A stretch of 64,000 bases of DNA from Parvibaculum sp. Lineage in GTDB: Bacteria; Pseudomonadota; Alphaproteobacteria; Parvibaculales; Parvibaculaceae. The stretch lies in assembly GCA_030645235.1 (NCBI GenBank), contig JAUSMV010000030.1, forward strand, positions 1,726,992-1,790,991, in the 5' to 3' direction. Below, one piece after another: positions 34,409-42,319 of this stretch; positions within the stretch are counted from its first letter, which is position 1, and each line of letters starts with the position of its first letter. The notes beneath the pieces were generated by a model. The model was given only the letters and a program-made list of their open reading frames with translations. It ran no database searches and was not told the DNA's origin. A program made the translations under genes and the position numbers.

Positions 34409-35479
34409 ATGTCATTCTCTTTTTCATCCGTTTCATTTGCGCCCAATCTGGTCGCAAAAGTTCTTTCGCTCGGTGCTGTGTCGGCTTTGAGCATTGCGCT
34501 TCTCGCCGCGCCCGTCACAGCGCATGCCGCTGACGAAGCCGCCGATGAAGCCACAGAATTTTCAACCCCGTCCCATCTTGCCAGCCACGATCTGCTGCTG
34601 TCGGCCACCATGGCGGGCAAGCGCATGATTGCGGTCGGTCAGTTCGGTCACGTGGTTTATTCTGATGACGGCGGCAAGACCTGGATCCAGGCCAAGACCG
34701 TTCCGACACAGGTGACGCTCACCTCCGTTTTCTTCATCAATGACAAGCTCGGCTTTGCCGGCGGCCATGACAGCACGGTGATCAAGACCGAAGACGGTGG
34801 TGAGACATGGACGAAGTCCTATCACAACATCGACAGCCAGGCGCCGATCATGACCGTCTATTTCTCGGACGAAAATCACGGTCTGGCCATGGGCGCGTTC
34901 TCCTTCACCATCGAAACGCAGGATGGCGGCAAGACATGGACCCAGCGCGAGTTGATCGCGGGCAGCAATGAAGACTCGCATCTCAATAAAGCCTTCGCGA
35001 CAAATGCCGGTACGGTTCTCGTCGCCGCTGAATTCGGCAAGGTCTATCGTTCGACCGATAAGGGCGCCACATTCGCTGTCGTCAATTCGGGCTATGAAGG
35101 CTCCTTCTGGGGCGGCATGGCTCTCAAAGACGGCTCAGCACTCGTCTATGGCATGCGTGGCAATGTCTATCGCACCACGGATGAAGGCCTGACATGGACG
35201 CGGATCAATTCCGGCACTGACAAGTCGGTGAGCGGCGGTTGGGAGCTTGATAACGGCACGATCGTTCTCGTCGGCTTGCAGGGCTATGTCGGTTACAGCT
35301 CCGATGGCGGTCAGAACTTCACGGAAGTCACACGCGCTGACCGTCTGGGTTATGTCGCTGTGCTGCCGGGTGCTGACAACACCATCTCCGTCTTCGGCGA
35401 ACCGGGCGTGACCTCGCAGCCCGATGATGAAAAGAAGGCCGCTGATGAAGTGGGCTTCAAGTTCAACACGGGCAGCTGA
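34409..35479 (+). CDS. YCF48-like beta-propeller protein
   Basis: 356 residues from the ATG at 34409. Signal peptide to about residue 40 (ending VTAHA). Six to seven repeats carry the Asp-box pattern S-x-D-x-G-x-T-W: SDDGGKTWIQ, EDGGETWTK, QDGGKTWTQ, STDKGATFAV, TTDEGLTWTR and SSDGGQNFTE. This makes a beta-propeller of the photosystem II stability factor HCF136/YCF48 type, common in non-photosynthetic bacteria next to DUF1302/DUF1329 genes. Probably an assembly or substrate-binding factor in the periplasm. Confidence 0.9.
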   Translation: MSFSFSSVSFAPNLVAKVLSLGAVSALSIALLAAPVTAHAADEAADEATEFSTPSHLASHDLLLSATMAGKRMIAVGQFGHVVYSDDGGKTWIQAKTVPTQVTLTSVFFINDKLGFAGGHDSTVIKTEDGGETWTKSYHNIDSQAPIMTVYFSDENHGLAMGAFSFTIETQDGGKTWTQRELIAGSNEDSHLNKAFATNAGTVLVAAEFGKVYRSTDKGATFAVVNSGYEGSFWGGMALKDGSALVYGMRGNVYRTTDEGLTWTRINSGTDKSVSGGWELDNGTIVLVGLQGYVGYSSDGGQNFTEVTRADRLGYVAVLPGADNTISVFGEPGVTSQPDDEKKAADEVGFKFNTGS

Positions 35480-35509
35480 TTACGCACCTGCTGTGATCTG
35501 CCTGAATTT

Positions 35510-35546
35510 AAAACCCCGGTCATGCGTGACCGGGGTTTTTTCTTTT
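35510..35546 (+). terminator. Rho-independent terminator after the YCF48-like gene
   Basis: AAAACCCCGGTCA-TGCG-TGACCGGGGTTTT, a 13-bp perfect stem with a four-base loop, followed by more T (35510-35546). Confidence 0.93.
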
Positions 35547-35626
35547 GCGCTTCAGAACTTTTCTTTTGGAAGAGAGAGAAGCGCGGGCCACAATCGGCGC
35601 AACAAAAAACTTGGGAGGGCGTTCCG

Positions 35627-36445
35627 ATGACTGCTGCACATGCAGGCCGTGCAATTGATTTCACGCGCTACACACGCATCAAAGCCTCGCGTCAGGGGCG
35701 CGTGCTGACACTCGCTTTCAGCAATCCCGCATTGATGAATGCGGTTGACGGCGACATGCATCGCGAGCTGTCGCAGATTTTCCTTGATGCCGCCGATGAT
35801 ACAGGCTCCGACGTTATCGTGCTCACGGGCGAGGGGGCTGCCTTCTCGGCGGGCGGCGATCTCAACTGGATGAAGCGCTCGTTTGAAGCGGGCGAGGCGG
35901 GGCCGGATGCGGCGGAAGCCAAGCGCATTATTTTTTCGCTGCTCGATTTGGAAAAACCCATCATCGCCAAAGTGCGCGGACCAGCGGTCGGGCTTGGGGC
36001 CACGATTGCGTTGATGTGCGATGTGATCTTTGCCAGCGACAATGCCCGCTTTGCTGATCCCCATGTGCGCGCCGGCATCGTCGCGGGCGATGGCGGGGCG
36101 ATTATCTGGCCGCAGCTTGTCGGCTATGCGCGCGCCAAAGAATATCTGATGACAGGCGATCCGGTGAAAGCGGTTGAAGCCGAACGCATCGGTCTCATCA
36201 ATCATGTTGTGCCCGACGCCGAGCTTGATGCCCGCGTCGATGCTTTTGCGGCGCGGCTTGCAGGCGGCGCAATCCAGGCGATCAAATATACCAAGGTCGC
36301 GACCAATATCGGGTTGAAGCAGTTGGCGCATTCGATCCTTGATGCGTCCATTGCTTATGAGATGGGCACGTTCAAAACGAGCGACCACCGCGAGGCGGTG
36401 AATTCGTTTTTAGAAAAGCGCCCCGCCAAGTTCACCGGTCGCTGA
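35627..36445 (+). CDS. Crotonase-superfamily protein (enoyl-CoA hydratase-like)
   Basis: 272 residues from the ATG at 35627, with GGGAGG eight bases upstream. Crotonase fold: FSNPALMNAVDGDMH, LTGEGAAFSAGGDLNWM (oxyanion hole), KVRGPAVGLGATIALMCDV. At the positions of the two catalytic glutamates of rat enoyl-CoA hydratase it has ASDNARF and DPHVRAG, and later VAGDGG, so a standard hydratase reaction is doubtful. First gene of a five-gene CoA operon. The substrate is unknown. Confidence 0.9.
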   Translation: MTAAHAGRAIDFTRYTRIKASRQGRVLTLAFSNPALMNAVDGDMHRELSQIFLDAADDTGSDVIVLTGEGAAFSAGGDLNWMKRSFEAGEAGPDAAEAKRIIFSLLDLEKPIIAKVRGPAVGLGATIALMCDVIFASDNARFADPHVRAGIVAGDGGAIIWPQLVGYARAKEYLMTGDPVKAVEAERIGLINHVVPDAELDARVDAFAARLAGGAIQAIKYTKVATNIGLKQLAHSILDASIAYEMGTFKTSDHREAVNSFLEKRPAKFTGR

Positions 36446-36455
36446 GGTTGATGGC

Positions 36456-37631
36456 ATGAGCGATCAGATGATCAATTTCGATGAGCCGGAACATCTCACC
36501 ATGCTGCGTGCGACCATTGCGCGTTTCGTGGCCGAAGAAATGCCGCGCGAAGAAGCCCGCCGCTGGGACCGCGACAATATCTATCCGCGCGAGGTGATGG
36601 CGAAGCTCGCGAAACTCGGCGTCATGGGCCTCACGGTTGAAGAAGAATATGGCGGCGCAGGTATCGATATTTACGCGACCATGGCCGTCATTGAAGAACT
36701 CGCCAAACGCTCCAGCGCGGTCGCCTGCCCCTATATCATGGCGGTCTGCTATGCCGGTATGAATTTGGGCGAGCGCGGCAGTCCTTCGCAGAAGCGCGTT
36801 CTCTTGCCCAAGGTTGCGAGTGGCAATCTCATGTTCGCCTATGGATTGTCCGAACCCAATGTCGGCGGTGATCTTGCTATGGTTGAAACCCATGCGCGAC
36901 GCGATGGTGACGAGGTTGTTATCAATGGCGCCAAGCGCTGGTGCACGGGTGCCCATATTGCGGACTATATTTTCTGCCTGCTGCGCTCCGGTCCCAAAGA
37001 CGAAAAATATAAAAACCTTTCCATCGTGCTGGTGCCGCCGACCACCAAAGGCATCACCATCACGCCGCTCGGCCATCTCGGTATTCGCGGCGTCGAAACC
37101 AAAGACGTGACGTTTGATGATGTGCGCGTACCTGCCTCCAACATTCTCGGCGGCGAGGAAATGTGGAACAAGGGCTGGAGCCAGCTTGCAGGTCGCGCGC
37201 TCGAAGTCGAAAAACTCGAATTGTCGGCTTGTGCACTCGGTATCGCCGAAGCCGCCGTCGCTGACGCGTGGCAATATGCGAGTGAACGCAAACAATTCGG
37301 CAAAGCCATCGGCGAGCATCAGGTCGTGCGTCACATGCTGGTCGATGCGCGCACAAAAGTCCGCGCCATGCGCATGATGCTTTATTCAGCCGCATGGCTT
37401 GCCGACCAAGGCCGTCCCTGTTCGGTCGAGACCTCCATGTCCAAACTCTTTTGCTGCGAGGGCGCGGCCGAAGTCACGCAGATCTGTCAGCGCGTCACAG
37501 GCGCTTACGGATTGTCTGATGCGATGGATATGGAGCGTTATGTCCGCGACGCGGTGAGCCTGCCGATTGTCGGCGGCTCATCACATATGCAGAAAAACAA
37601 TATCGCCAACCGTCTCAAACTTGGTGCGTGA
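36456..37631 (+). CDS. Acyl-CoA dehydrogenase
   Basis: 391 residues. FAD-dependent dehydrogenase: GLTVEEEYGGAGIDIYA, FAYGLSEPNVGGDLA (flavin binding), ITPLGHLGIRGVETKDVTFDDVRVP, and ERKQFGKAIGEHQVVRHML. The Glu of MCAD-type enzymes in the C-terminal EGT motif is missing (IVGGSSHMQ), whereas Glu252 in LEVEKLELSACALG matches the catalytic site of isovaleryl-CoA and long-chain dehydrogenases. Begins 11 bases after the crotonase and ends 11 before the next flavoprotein. Confidence 0.93.
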   Translation: MSDQMINFDEPEHLTMLRATIARFVAEEMPREEARRWDRDNIYPREVMAKLAKLGVMGLTVEEEYGGAGIDIYATMAVIEELAKRSSAVACPYIMAVCYAGMNLGERGSPSQKRVLLPKVASGNLMFAYGLSEPNVGGDLAMVETHARRDGDEVVINGAKRWCTGAHIADYIFCLLRSGPKDEKYKNLSIVLVPPTTKGITITPLGHLGIRGVETKDVTFDDVRVPASNILGGEEMWNKGWSQLAGRALEVEKLELSACALGIAEAAVADAWQYASERKQFGKAIGEHQVVRHMLVDARTKVRAMRMMLYSAAWLADQGRPCSVETSMSKLFCCEGAAEVTQICQRVTGAYGLSDAMDMERYVRDAVSLPIVGGSSHMQKNNIANRLKLGA

Positions 37632-37641
37632 GGATTTACCC

Positions 37642-38811
37642 ATGTCTTATCCCAATCCGTTGAAAGCGGCTGATGAACTGGCGCTTGCGGTTGCCCCCCG
37701 TGTCGATGAGATCGAGCAAAACAGATTTCTGCCGCAGGACATTGCCGATCATGCGGCCCGTCTCGGTCTGCACCGCTTGTTTATTCCCGCCTCGCTCGGC
37801 GGGCTTGAAGCGCATCCCATGACGCTCGTGGACGTTGCTGAGCGCATCGCCCGCGTCGATGGCTCAAGCGCCTGGTGCGTCTTTATCGGCGCAACCTCGG
37901 GCATGACGGCGGCGTTCTTAAGCGCTGAAGACGGCAAGGCGGCCTTTGGCGACCCTATGTCGATTGCGGCGGGTGTTTTTGCGCCGCGCGGCACGGCCAA
38001 ACACGAGACCCTGAACGGCGTTAAAGGCTATCGCGTCAACGGGCGCTGGCAATGGGGCTCAGGCTCGCGCAATGCGCGCACCATCATGGGTGGCGCTTTC
38101 ATCACGGGCGACGATGGCAAGCCGGAAATGGCCTTTGAAGGGGTGCCGCAGAACCGGATGATGGTTTTCACCCGCGATCAGGTGATTTTCCATGACACAT
38201 GGCGTGTCGCAGGCCTTTGCGGTACGGGCAGCACGGATTTTGAAGTCAAAGACGTGTTTGTGCCCGCAGGCCGTGCGCCGAGCCTCATTTCGGACAAGCC
38301 GGTGCAGCGGCCGCTTTATTGCTTTCCGACATTCGGCCTTTTGGGCATCGGCATTGCCGCCGTGACGCTCGGCCTTGCACGCGGCTCCATTGATGCGCTG
38401 ATTGAGCTTGCAGGCGGCAAGACCCCGCAAGGCTCATCCAAGCCGCTGGCCTTGCGTGCGAAGGCGCAGCTTGATGTGTCCGAGGCGGAAGCCCTGACGC
38501 GTTCGGCGCGGGCCTATCTTACCGAGACGGTGGAGGCCGCATGGGCGGCGGCGTCAAGCGATGGGGCGATTACAGTGGAGCATCGCCGCGACATTCGGCT
38601 TGCCACGACCCATGCTGTGCGCGCGGCGACCCGCGCGGTTGATCTCATGTACACATTGGGCGGCGGCACGTCGGTTTATAAGACGTCGGCGCTTCAACGC
38701 CATTTCCGCGATGTCCATGTCGCAACCCAGCACATGATGGTGTCGGACGCGACCTACGAACTCACAGGCCGCCTCTTTCTTGGTGTGCCCACCAACACCG
38801 CGATGCTTTGA
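37642..38811 (+). CDS. Acyl-CoA dehydrogenase-like flavoprotein (possible flavin-dependent hydroxylase)
   Basis: 389 residues from the ATG at 37642. The fold is that of acyl-CoA dehydrogenases but the sequence (HRLFIPASLGGLEAHPMTL, RVDGSSAWCVFIGATSGM, GYRVNGRWQWGSGSRNA, DTWRVAGLCGTGSTDFEVKD) matches the group D flavin monooxygenase / HsaA-HpaH branch, which hydroxylates rings with reduced flavin. No flavin reductase gene is adjacent. Within the operon it could oxygenate a cyclic substrate or dehydrogenate a CoA ester; the sequence cannot decide. Confidence 0.88.
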   Translation: MSYPNPLKAADELALAVAPRVDEIEQNRFLPQDIADHAARLGLHRLFIPASLGGLEAHPMTLVDVAERIARVDGSSAWCVFIGATSGMTAAFLSAEDGKAAFGDPMSIAAGVFAPRGTAKHETLNGVKGYRVNGRWQWGSGSRNARTIMGGAFITGDDGKPEMAFEGVPQNRMMVFTRDQVIFHDTWRVAGLCGTGSTDFEVKDVFVPAGRAPSLISDKPVQRPLYCFPTFGLLGIGIAAVTLGLARGSIDALIELAGGKTPQGSSKPLALRAKAQLDVSEAEALTRSARAYLTETVEAAWAAASSDGAITVEHRRDIRLATTHAVRAATRAVDLMYTLGGGTSVYKTSALQRHFRDVHVATQHMMVSDATYELTGRLFLGVPTNTAML

Positions 38812-38824
38812 GAGGATAAGGGAG

Positions 38825-39616
38825 ATGGGTGAGTTTACGCGCGTCGAAAAACAGGGCCGCATTGCCATCGTGCATTTTGAGCGTGCTGAAAAGCTCAACG
38901 CTTTATCGGTCGCCGCCATGCGCGAATTGACCGACGTTGCCAATTCCTTTCTCGATGATATTGAAACGACCGCGATCATCCTCACAGGCGCGGGCAAGAA
39001 TTTTTCAGCAGGCGCCGACCTCACAGATCCCGAACTGCAATCGCGCAAAGATAAAGGTCTGATGGCGCGGCGTCAGGCGCTCAAAGTCGGTCCTGATATG
39101 TGCGATGCATGGGAGCGGCTGGAACAGGTGACGATCTGTGCGGTTGAAGGGTTTTGCATCGGCGGCGGCTCGGCGCTGGCAGCGTCCTGCGACATTCGCG
39201 TGGCGGGAAAAAGTGCTTATTTTCGTCTGCCGGAAATTCCGCTTGGCATGAATATGAGCTGGCACAGCAATCCGCGTCTCGTGAATCTGATGGGACCGGC
39301 CCGCGCCAAGCTCTTCGTGATCTTGGGTGAAAGGCTTTATGCGCCGGATGCGCTTCAATGGGGTCTCATTGAGCATGTGACGGAAGATGGTGCGGCGCTC
39401 ACTTTCGCGCGCGAGCTTGCACAAAAATTTGCCGACCTGCCGCCGCTTGCCGTGCGCATGTCCAAGCAGTCAATTGATATGGCGGCCAAGGCGCTTAATC
39501 CGGCCGTGACCTATATGGATCGCGATCAGTTTGCGCTGGCCTCGACCTCAAAAGATCATCAGGAGGCGGTGAGCGCCTTTTTAGAAAAACGAAAACCAAA
39601 TTTCACGGGAGATTAG
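38825..39616 (+). CDS. Enoyl-CoA hydratase/isomerase family protein
   Basis: 263 residues from the ATG at 38825. Crotonase motifs: HFERAEKLNALSVAAM, LTGAGKNFSAGADLTDPE, AVEGFCIGGGSALAASCDIRV (oxyanion hole), and FRLPEIPLGMNMSWHS with a Glu at the second catalytic position. Thirteen bases after the flavoprotein, two bases before the SDR stop-start junction. Together with the first crotonase it provides two non-identical crotonases in one operon. Confidence 0.92.
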   Translation: MGEFTRVEKQGRIAIVHFERAEKLNALSVAAMRELTDVANSFLDDIETTAIILTGAGKNFSAGADLTDPELQSRKDKGLMARRQALKVGPDMCDAWERLEQVTICAVEGFCIGGGSALAASCDIRVAGKSAYFRLPEIPLGMNMSWHSNPRLVNLMGPARAKLFVILGERLYAPDALQWGLIEHVTEDGAALTFARELAQKFADLPPLAVRMSKQSIDMAAKALNPAVTYMDRDQFALASTSKDHQEAVSAFLEKRKPNFTGD

Positions 39617-39617
39617 T

Positions 39618-40388
39618 ATGGGCCGCGTCACAGGGAAAAAATGTTTTGTCACGGGCGGTGCGCAAGGTCTGGGCGAGGCCTCCGCCATGATGCTTGCCAA
39701 AGAGGGCGCGCTTGTCACGGTCGCTGACATCAACGAGAAGGGTGTGCGGGCGGTTGCCGACAAGATCAACGCGCTTTATCCGGGCAAGGCTTTCGCCGTG
39801 ACGCTTGATGTCACCAGCGAACCGCAATGGAAAGAGGCGCTGGCTTACGCCGACAAAGCGATGGGCGGCATCAATGTGCTTTTTAACAATGCGGGCATCG
39901 GCGGCGGCACCACGGTCGAAGACACGGATTTCGAGACCTATAAGCGCGTGATGGCGGTGGATGTGGACAGCGTGTTCCTCGGGTGCAAATACGCGATCCC
40001 CTATATGGTGCCCCATGCGCCGGGCTCGATCATCAACACATCGTCCATTGCCGGTCTCATCGCCGGTCACAATATGGCCGCTTACAATGCCGCCAAGGCA
40101 GGCGTCTGGCTTCTGTCCAAATCCGTGGCGCTTCATTGCGCCAAGCGCGGCTACCGGATCCGGTCGAACACGATCCATCCGACTTTCATCGACACGCCGA
40201 TCCTTGACGGGATGAAGCGCGGCATGGAGAAGGAAGAGCTGGTGCGCAAGCTCGCCAAGCAAATTCCCATCGGCTATATCGGCGAGCCGGATGACGTGGC
40301 CTATGCCGTTGTGTACCTCGCGTCGGACGAATCCAAATTCATCACCGGCTCCGAACTGAAGCTCGATGGCGGCATTTCCGCCATGTAA
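39618..40388 (+). CDS. Short-chain dehydrogenase/reductase
   Basis: 256 residues. Classical SDR: CFVTGGAQGLGEAS (NAD binding), VLFNNAGIGGG, catalytic Ser-Tyr-Lys in NTSSIAGLIAG and YNAAKAG, and HPTFIDTPILDGM after the active site. The Asp after strand 2 (VADINEK) favours NAD over NADP. Members with this C-terminal part include cyclopentanol and hydroxysteroid dehydrogenases. Last gene of the CoA operon, one base after the previous stop. Confidence 0.94.
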   Translation: MGRVTGKKCFVTGGAQGLGEASAMMLAKEGALVTVADINEKGVRAVADKINALYPGKAFAVTLDVTSEPQWKEALAYADKAMGGINVLFNNAGIGGGTTVEDTDFETYKRVMAVDVDSVFLGCKYAIPYMVPHAPGSIINTSSIAGLIAGHNMAAYNAAKAGVWLLSKSVALHCAKRGYRIRSNTIHPTFIDTPILDGMKRGMEKEELVRKLAKQIPIGYIGEPDDVAYAVVYLASDESKFITGSELKLDGGISAM

Positions 40389-40426
40389 GAGCCATGCAAT
40401 TGCCGAAATCGTCTGAGAAGTTAAGC

Positions 40427-40460
40427 GGGTGTGAAGGTTTGCTTTGAGGCTTTCACACCC
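40427..40460 (+). terminator. Hairpin after the CoA operon
   Basis: GGGTGTGAA (40427-40435) pairs with TTCACACCC (40452-40460) around a 16-base loop, 38 bases after the SDR stop. No T tract follows, so termination would be weak or rho-dependent. Confidence 0.4.
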
Positions 40461-40579
40461 CGTTGCCAGACTTTCTTAAGCGTCAATGTGGATAATGCTC
40501 AAGGTGTGACATCAATGGCCTTGTGCGTTTGGTGTCACCGCCCCAGATTTGAGTTTCGGTTTTTGGCACAGACAGACAC

Positions 40580-41305
40580 ATGACGCGTTCCGTTCTCGTT
40601 GTCCTCCATCAGGCTCATTCCAATCCCGGTCGTGTCGGTCAGGAGCTTGTCCGGCGCGGCTATACGCTTGATATGCGCCGCCCCTCGCTCGGTGAGGCGC
40701 TGCCCGATACGCTGGAAGCCCATGACGGGGCCATTGTCTTTGGCGGGCCGATGAGTGCGAATGATGATCTGCCTTTCATCAAGACCGAGCTCGACTGGAT
40801 TTCCAATGTCGCGCTGAAATCCGATAAACCCTATTTCGGCATTTGCCTTGGCGGTCAGTTGCTCGCAAAGAGCCTCGGTGCCAGAATTTTCGGGCATCCT
40901 GAGAGCCGTTGCGAAGTGGGCTATTTCCCGATCCGCCCGACGGCGGAAGGCGCTGCGCTCTTTGACGATCCGCAGCATGTTTATCAGTGGCATGTTGAAG
41001 GCTTTGAGTTGCCGCGTGGGGCGACCATGCTGGCTGAGGGTCAGGACTTTCCGGTGCAGGCGATGCGCTACGGGGATAAGGCCTATGGCATTCAGTTTCA
41101 TCCTGAACTCACCACGCCGATGATGCAGCTCTGGCTCGAATTCGGCAAAGCGCGTCTGGCGCTGCCGGGCGCTCAGCCGCATGAGGCCCATGTCGAAGGC
41201 CGCGCGAAGCATGATCTTGCTCTGCGCTTGTGGCTGACGCGGTTTCTCAACCATTGGTTGCCGGACAGTGCCTCGCCGTCTCTGGGCGTTGTGGCCGGGG
41301 ATTAG
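40580..41305 (+). CDS. Class I glutamine amidotransferase
   Basis: 241 residues. The GATase nucleophile elbow YFGICLGGQLLAKSLGA supplies the Cys; the catalytic His and Glu are in YGIQFHPELTTP. Similar to the glutamine amidotransferase part of GMP synthase but without the synthetase domain, a stand-alone COG0518 form often tied to glutamine or gamma-glutamyl metabolism. Substrate unknown. The start is ATG 40580. Confidence 0.9.
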   Translation: MTRSVLVVLHQAHSNPGRVGQELVRRGYTLDMRRPSLGEALPDTLEAHDGAIVFGGPMSANDDLPFIKTELDWISNVALKSDKPYFGICLGGQLLAKSLGARIFGHPESRCEVGYFPIRPTAEGAALFDDPQHVYQWHVEGFELPRGATMLAEGQDFPVQAMRYGDKAYGIQFHPELTTPMMQLWLEFGKARLALPGAQPHEAHVEGRAKHDLALRLWLTRFLNHWLPDSASPSLGVVAGD

Positions 41306-41349
41306 TCTGTTGCGGCCTGTTTGGGAGGCTCAACGAGCCGACACACGAA

Positions 41350-41389
41350 CTCGACATGGAAACACTCGATCTCTTGCAAGAAATGCGAG
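41350..41389 (+). repeat. 40-bp dispersed repeat, copy A
   Basis: Identical over 40 bases to 61266-61305 (starts CTCGACATGGAAACACTCGA, ends AAATGCGAG). The 25 bases before it also match the other copy at 18 positions, so the two are remnants of a longer shared element. It lies in the spacer between the amidotransferase gene and tRNA-Ala and codes for nothing clear. Confidence 0.8.
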
Positions 41390-41455
41390 ATGACACGATG
41401 GTTCTATCCCCGCTTTGCGCGCGGCGGCGTCGTGTTAAGCCATTGATTTTTATAG

Positions 41456-41558
41456 AAAAAACCACTTTGGGAATGGTGGAGCCGAGCGGGATCGAACCGC
41501 TGACCTCCTCATTGCGAACGAGGCGCTCTCCCAACTGAGCTACGGCCCCAAAGTGGTT
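41456..41558 (-). terminator. Leader-trailer inverted repeat acting as tRNA-Ala terminator
   Basis: On the minus strand AACCACTTTGGG (41558-41547) reaches from the 5' leader into the first three bases of the tRNA, and its perfect 12-base complement CCCAAAGTGGTT (41471-41460) follows the CCA end, continuing into a run of T (41461-41456). The precursor can thus extend its acceptor stem by about nine base pairs and end in a terminator-like U tract. Confidence 0.6.
41474..41549 (-). tRNA. tRNA-Ala (anticodon CGC), CCA encoded
   Basis: 76 bases on the minus strand. Acceptor GGGGCCG/CGGCTCC (one G-T pair), D-arm AGCTCAGTTGGGAGAGC, anticodon stem CCTCG/TGAGG with loop TTCGCAA (anticodon CGC, reads GCG), T-arm CAGCGGTTCGATCCCGCT, discriminator A and genomic CCA. 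Confidence 0.96.
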
Positions 41559-41693
41559 CGGTTCTTTAGGCGGCAGGGAGGCTTCTGTCAAGTCTCCGGC
41601 CTCGTAACGCGATACTTGAACCGTAGGGTCTCCCCCTTTACATCTGGGGGCCAAGACGAGCATTCCTCCCGTCCAAAAGCAACGAAGGCACTC

Positions 41694-41990
41694 ATGTATT
41701 CTCTTCTGGTTCTGATCACGCAGGTCATCTCGATTTACACATGGGTCATCATCATCGGCGCGGTGCTGAGCTGGCTCATCGCCTTTGAGGTCATCAACAC
41801 GCGAAACCGCTTCGTTTTCACGGTGGTTGATATTATCAACCGCGTCACCGAGCCGGTGCTGGCGCCTTTGCGCCGCATCCTGCCGGATTTGGGCGGCATT
41901 GATATTTCTCCCGTTGTTTTGCTCCTGCTGCTTTTCTTTGTGCAGAACCTGCTGTGGGAGATTTACGGTTCCATGTCGGGCGGCATGTGA
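41694..41990 (+). CDS. YggT family membrane protein
   Basis: 98 residues from the ATG at 41694. Two membrane segments (about 4-30 and 68-90) flanking INTRNRFVFTVVDIINRVTE and VLAPLRRILPDLGGIDISP, the YggT signature. Family linked to osmotic shock resistance and cytokinesis in some bacteria. Followed after three bases by the DUF167 gene, a standard pairing, then folD. Confidence 0.93.
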   Translation: MYSLLVLITQVISIYTWVIIIGAVLSWLIAFEVINTRNRFVFTVVDIINRVTEPVLAPLRRILPDLGGIDISPVVLLLLLFFVQNLLWEIYGSMSGGM

Positions 41991-41993
41991 TTT

Positions 41994-42308
41994 TTGTCCG
42001 TATGGCGCGAGACACGGGACGGGATTTTATTGTCCCTGCGTGTGACGCCCAAGGCGGCAACTGACCGGATCGGTGCTGTGAGCGCTGATGCGGAGGGCAA
42101 AGAATTCGTGCGGGTCTCAGTGCGCGCCGTGCCTGATAAGGGCAAAGCGAACGAGGCCGTGATAAAACTTCTCGCCAAACATCTGGGCGTTTCGAAATCG
42201 GCGTTGAGCGTCGTGTCGGGCGCGACGGACCGGACAAAAACGATAGCCATTGAGGGCGACCCTCAGGCGCTGGCCCAATTGATGACTGCGCATTGGGGCG
42301 AAAACTAG
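41994..42308 (+). CDS. DUF167 (YggU-like) protein
   Basis: 104 residues from a TTG start. DUF167 features: [37 protein letters not shown] (the most conserved part), and [17 protein letters not shown]. Small cytosolic protein of unknown role, nearly always next to YggT. Only three bases from the YggT stop, so translationally coupled. Confidence 0.92.
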   Translation: MSVWRETRDGILLSLRVTPKAATDRIGAVSADAEGKEFVRVSVRAVPDKGKANEAVIKLLAKHLGVSKSALSVVSGATDRTKTIAIEGDPQALAQLMTAHWGEN

Positions 42309-42319
42309 AGGACCAAAAA

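Noticed and set aside
35552..36388. Minus-strand open frame of 278 codons
   Set aside because: Antisense to the crotonase gene, which has a proper ribosome-binding site and family motifs.
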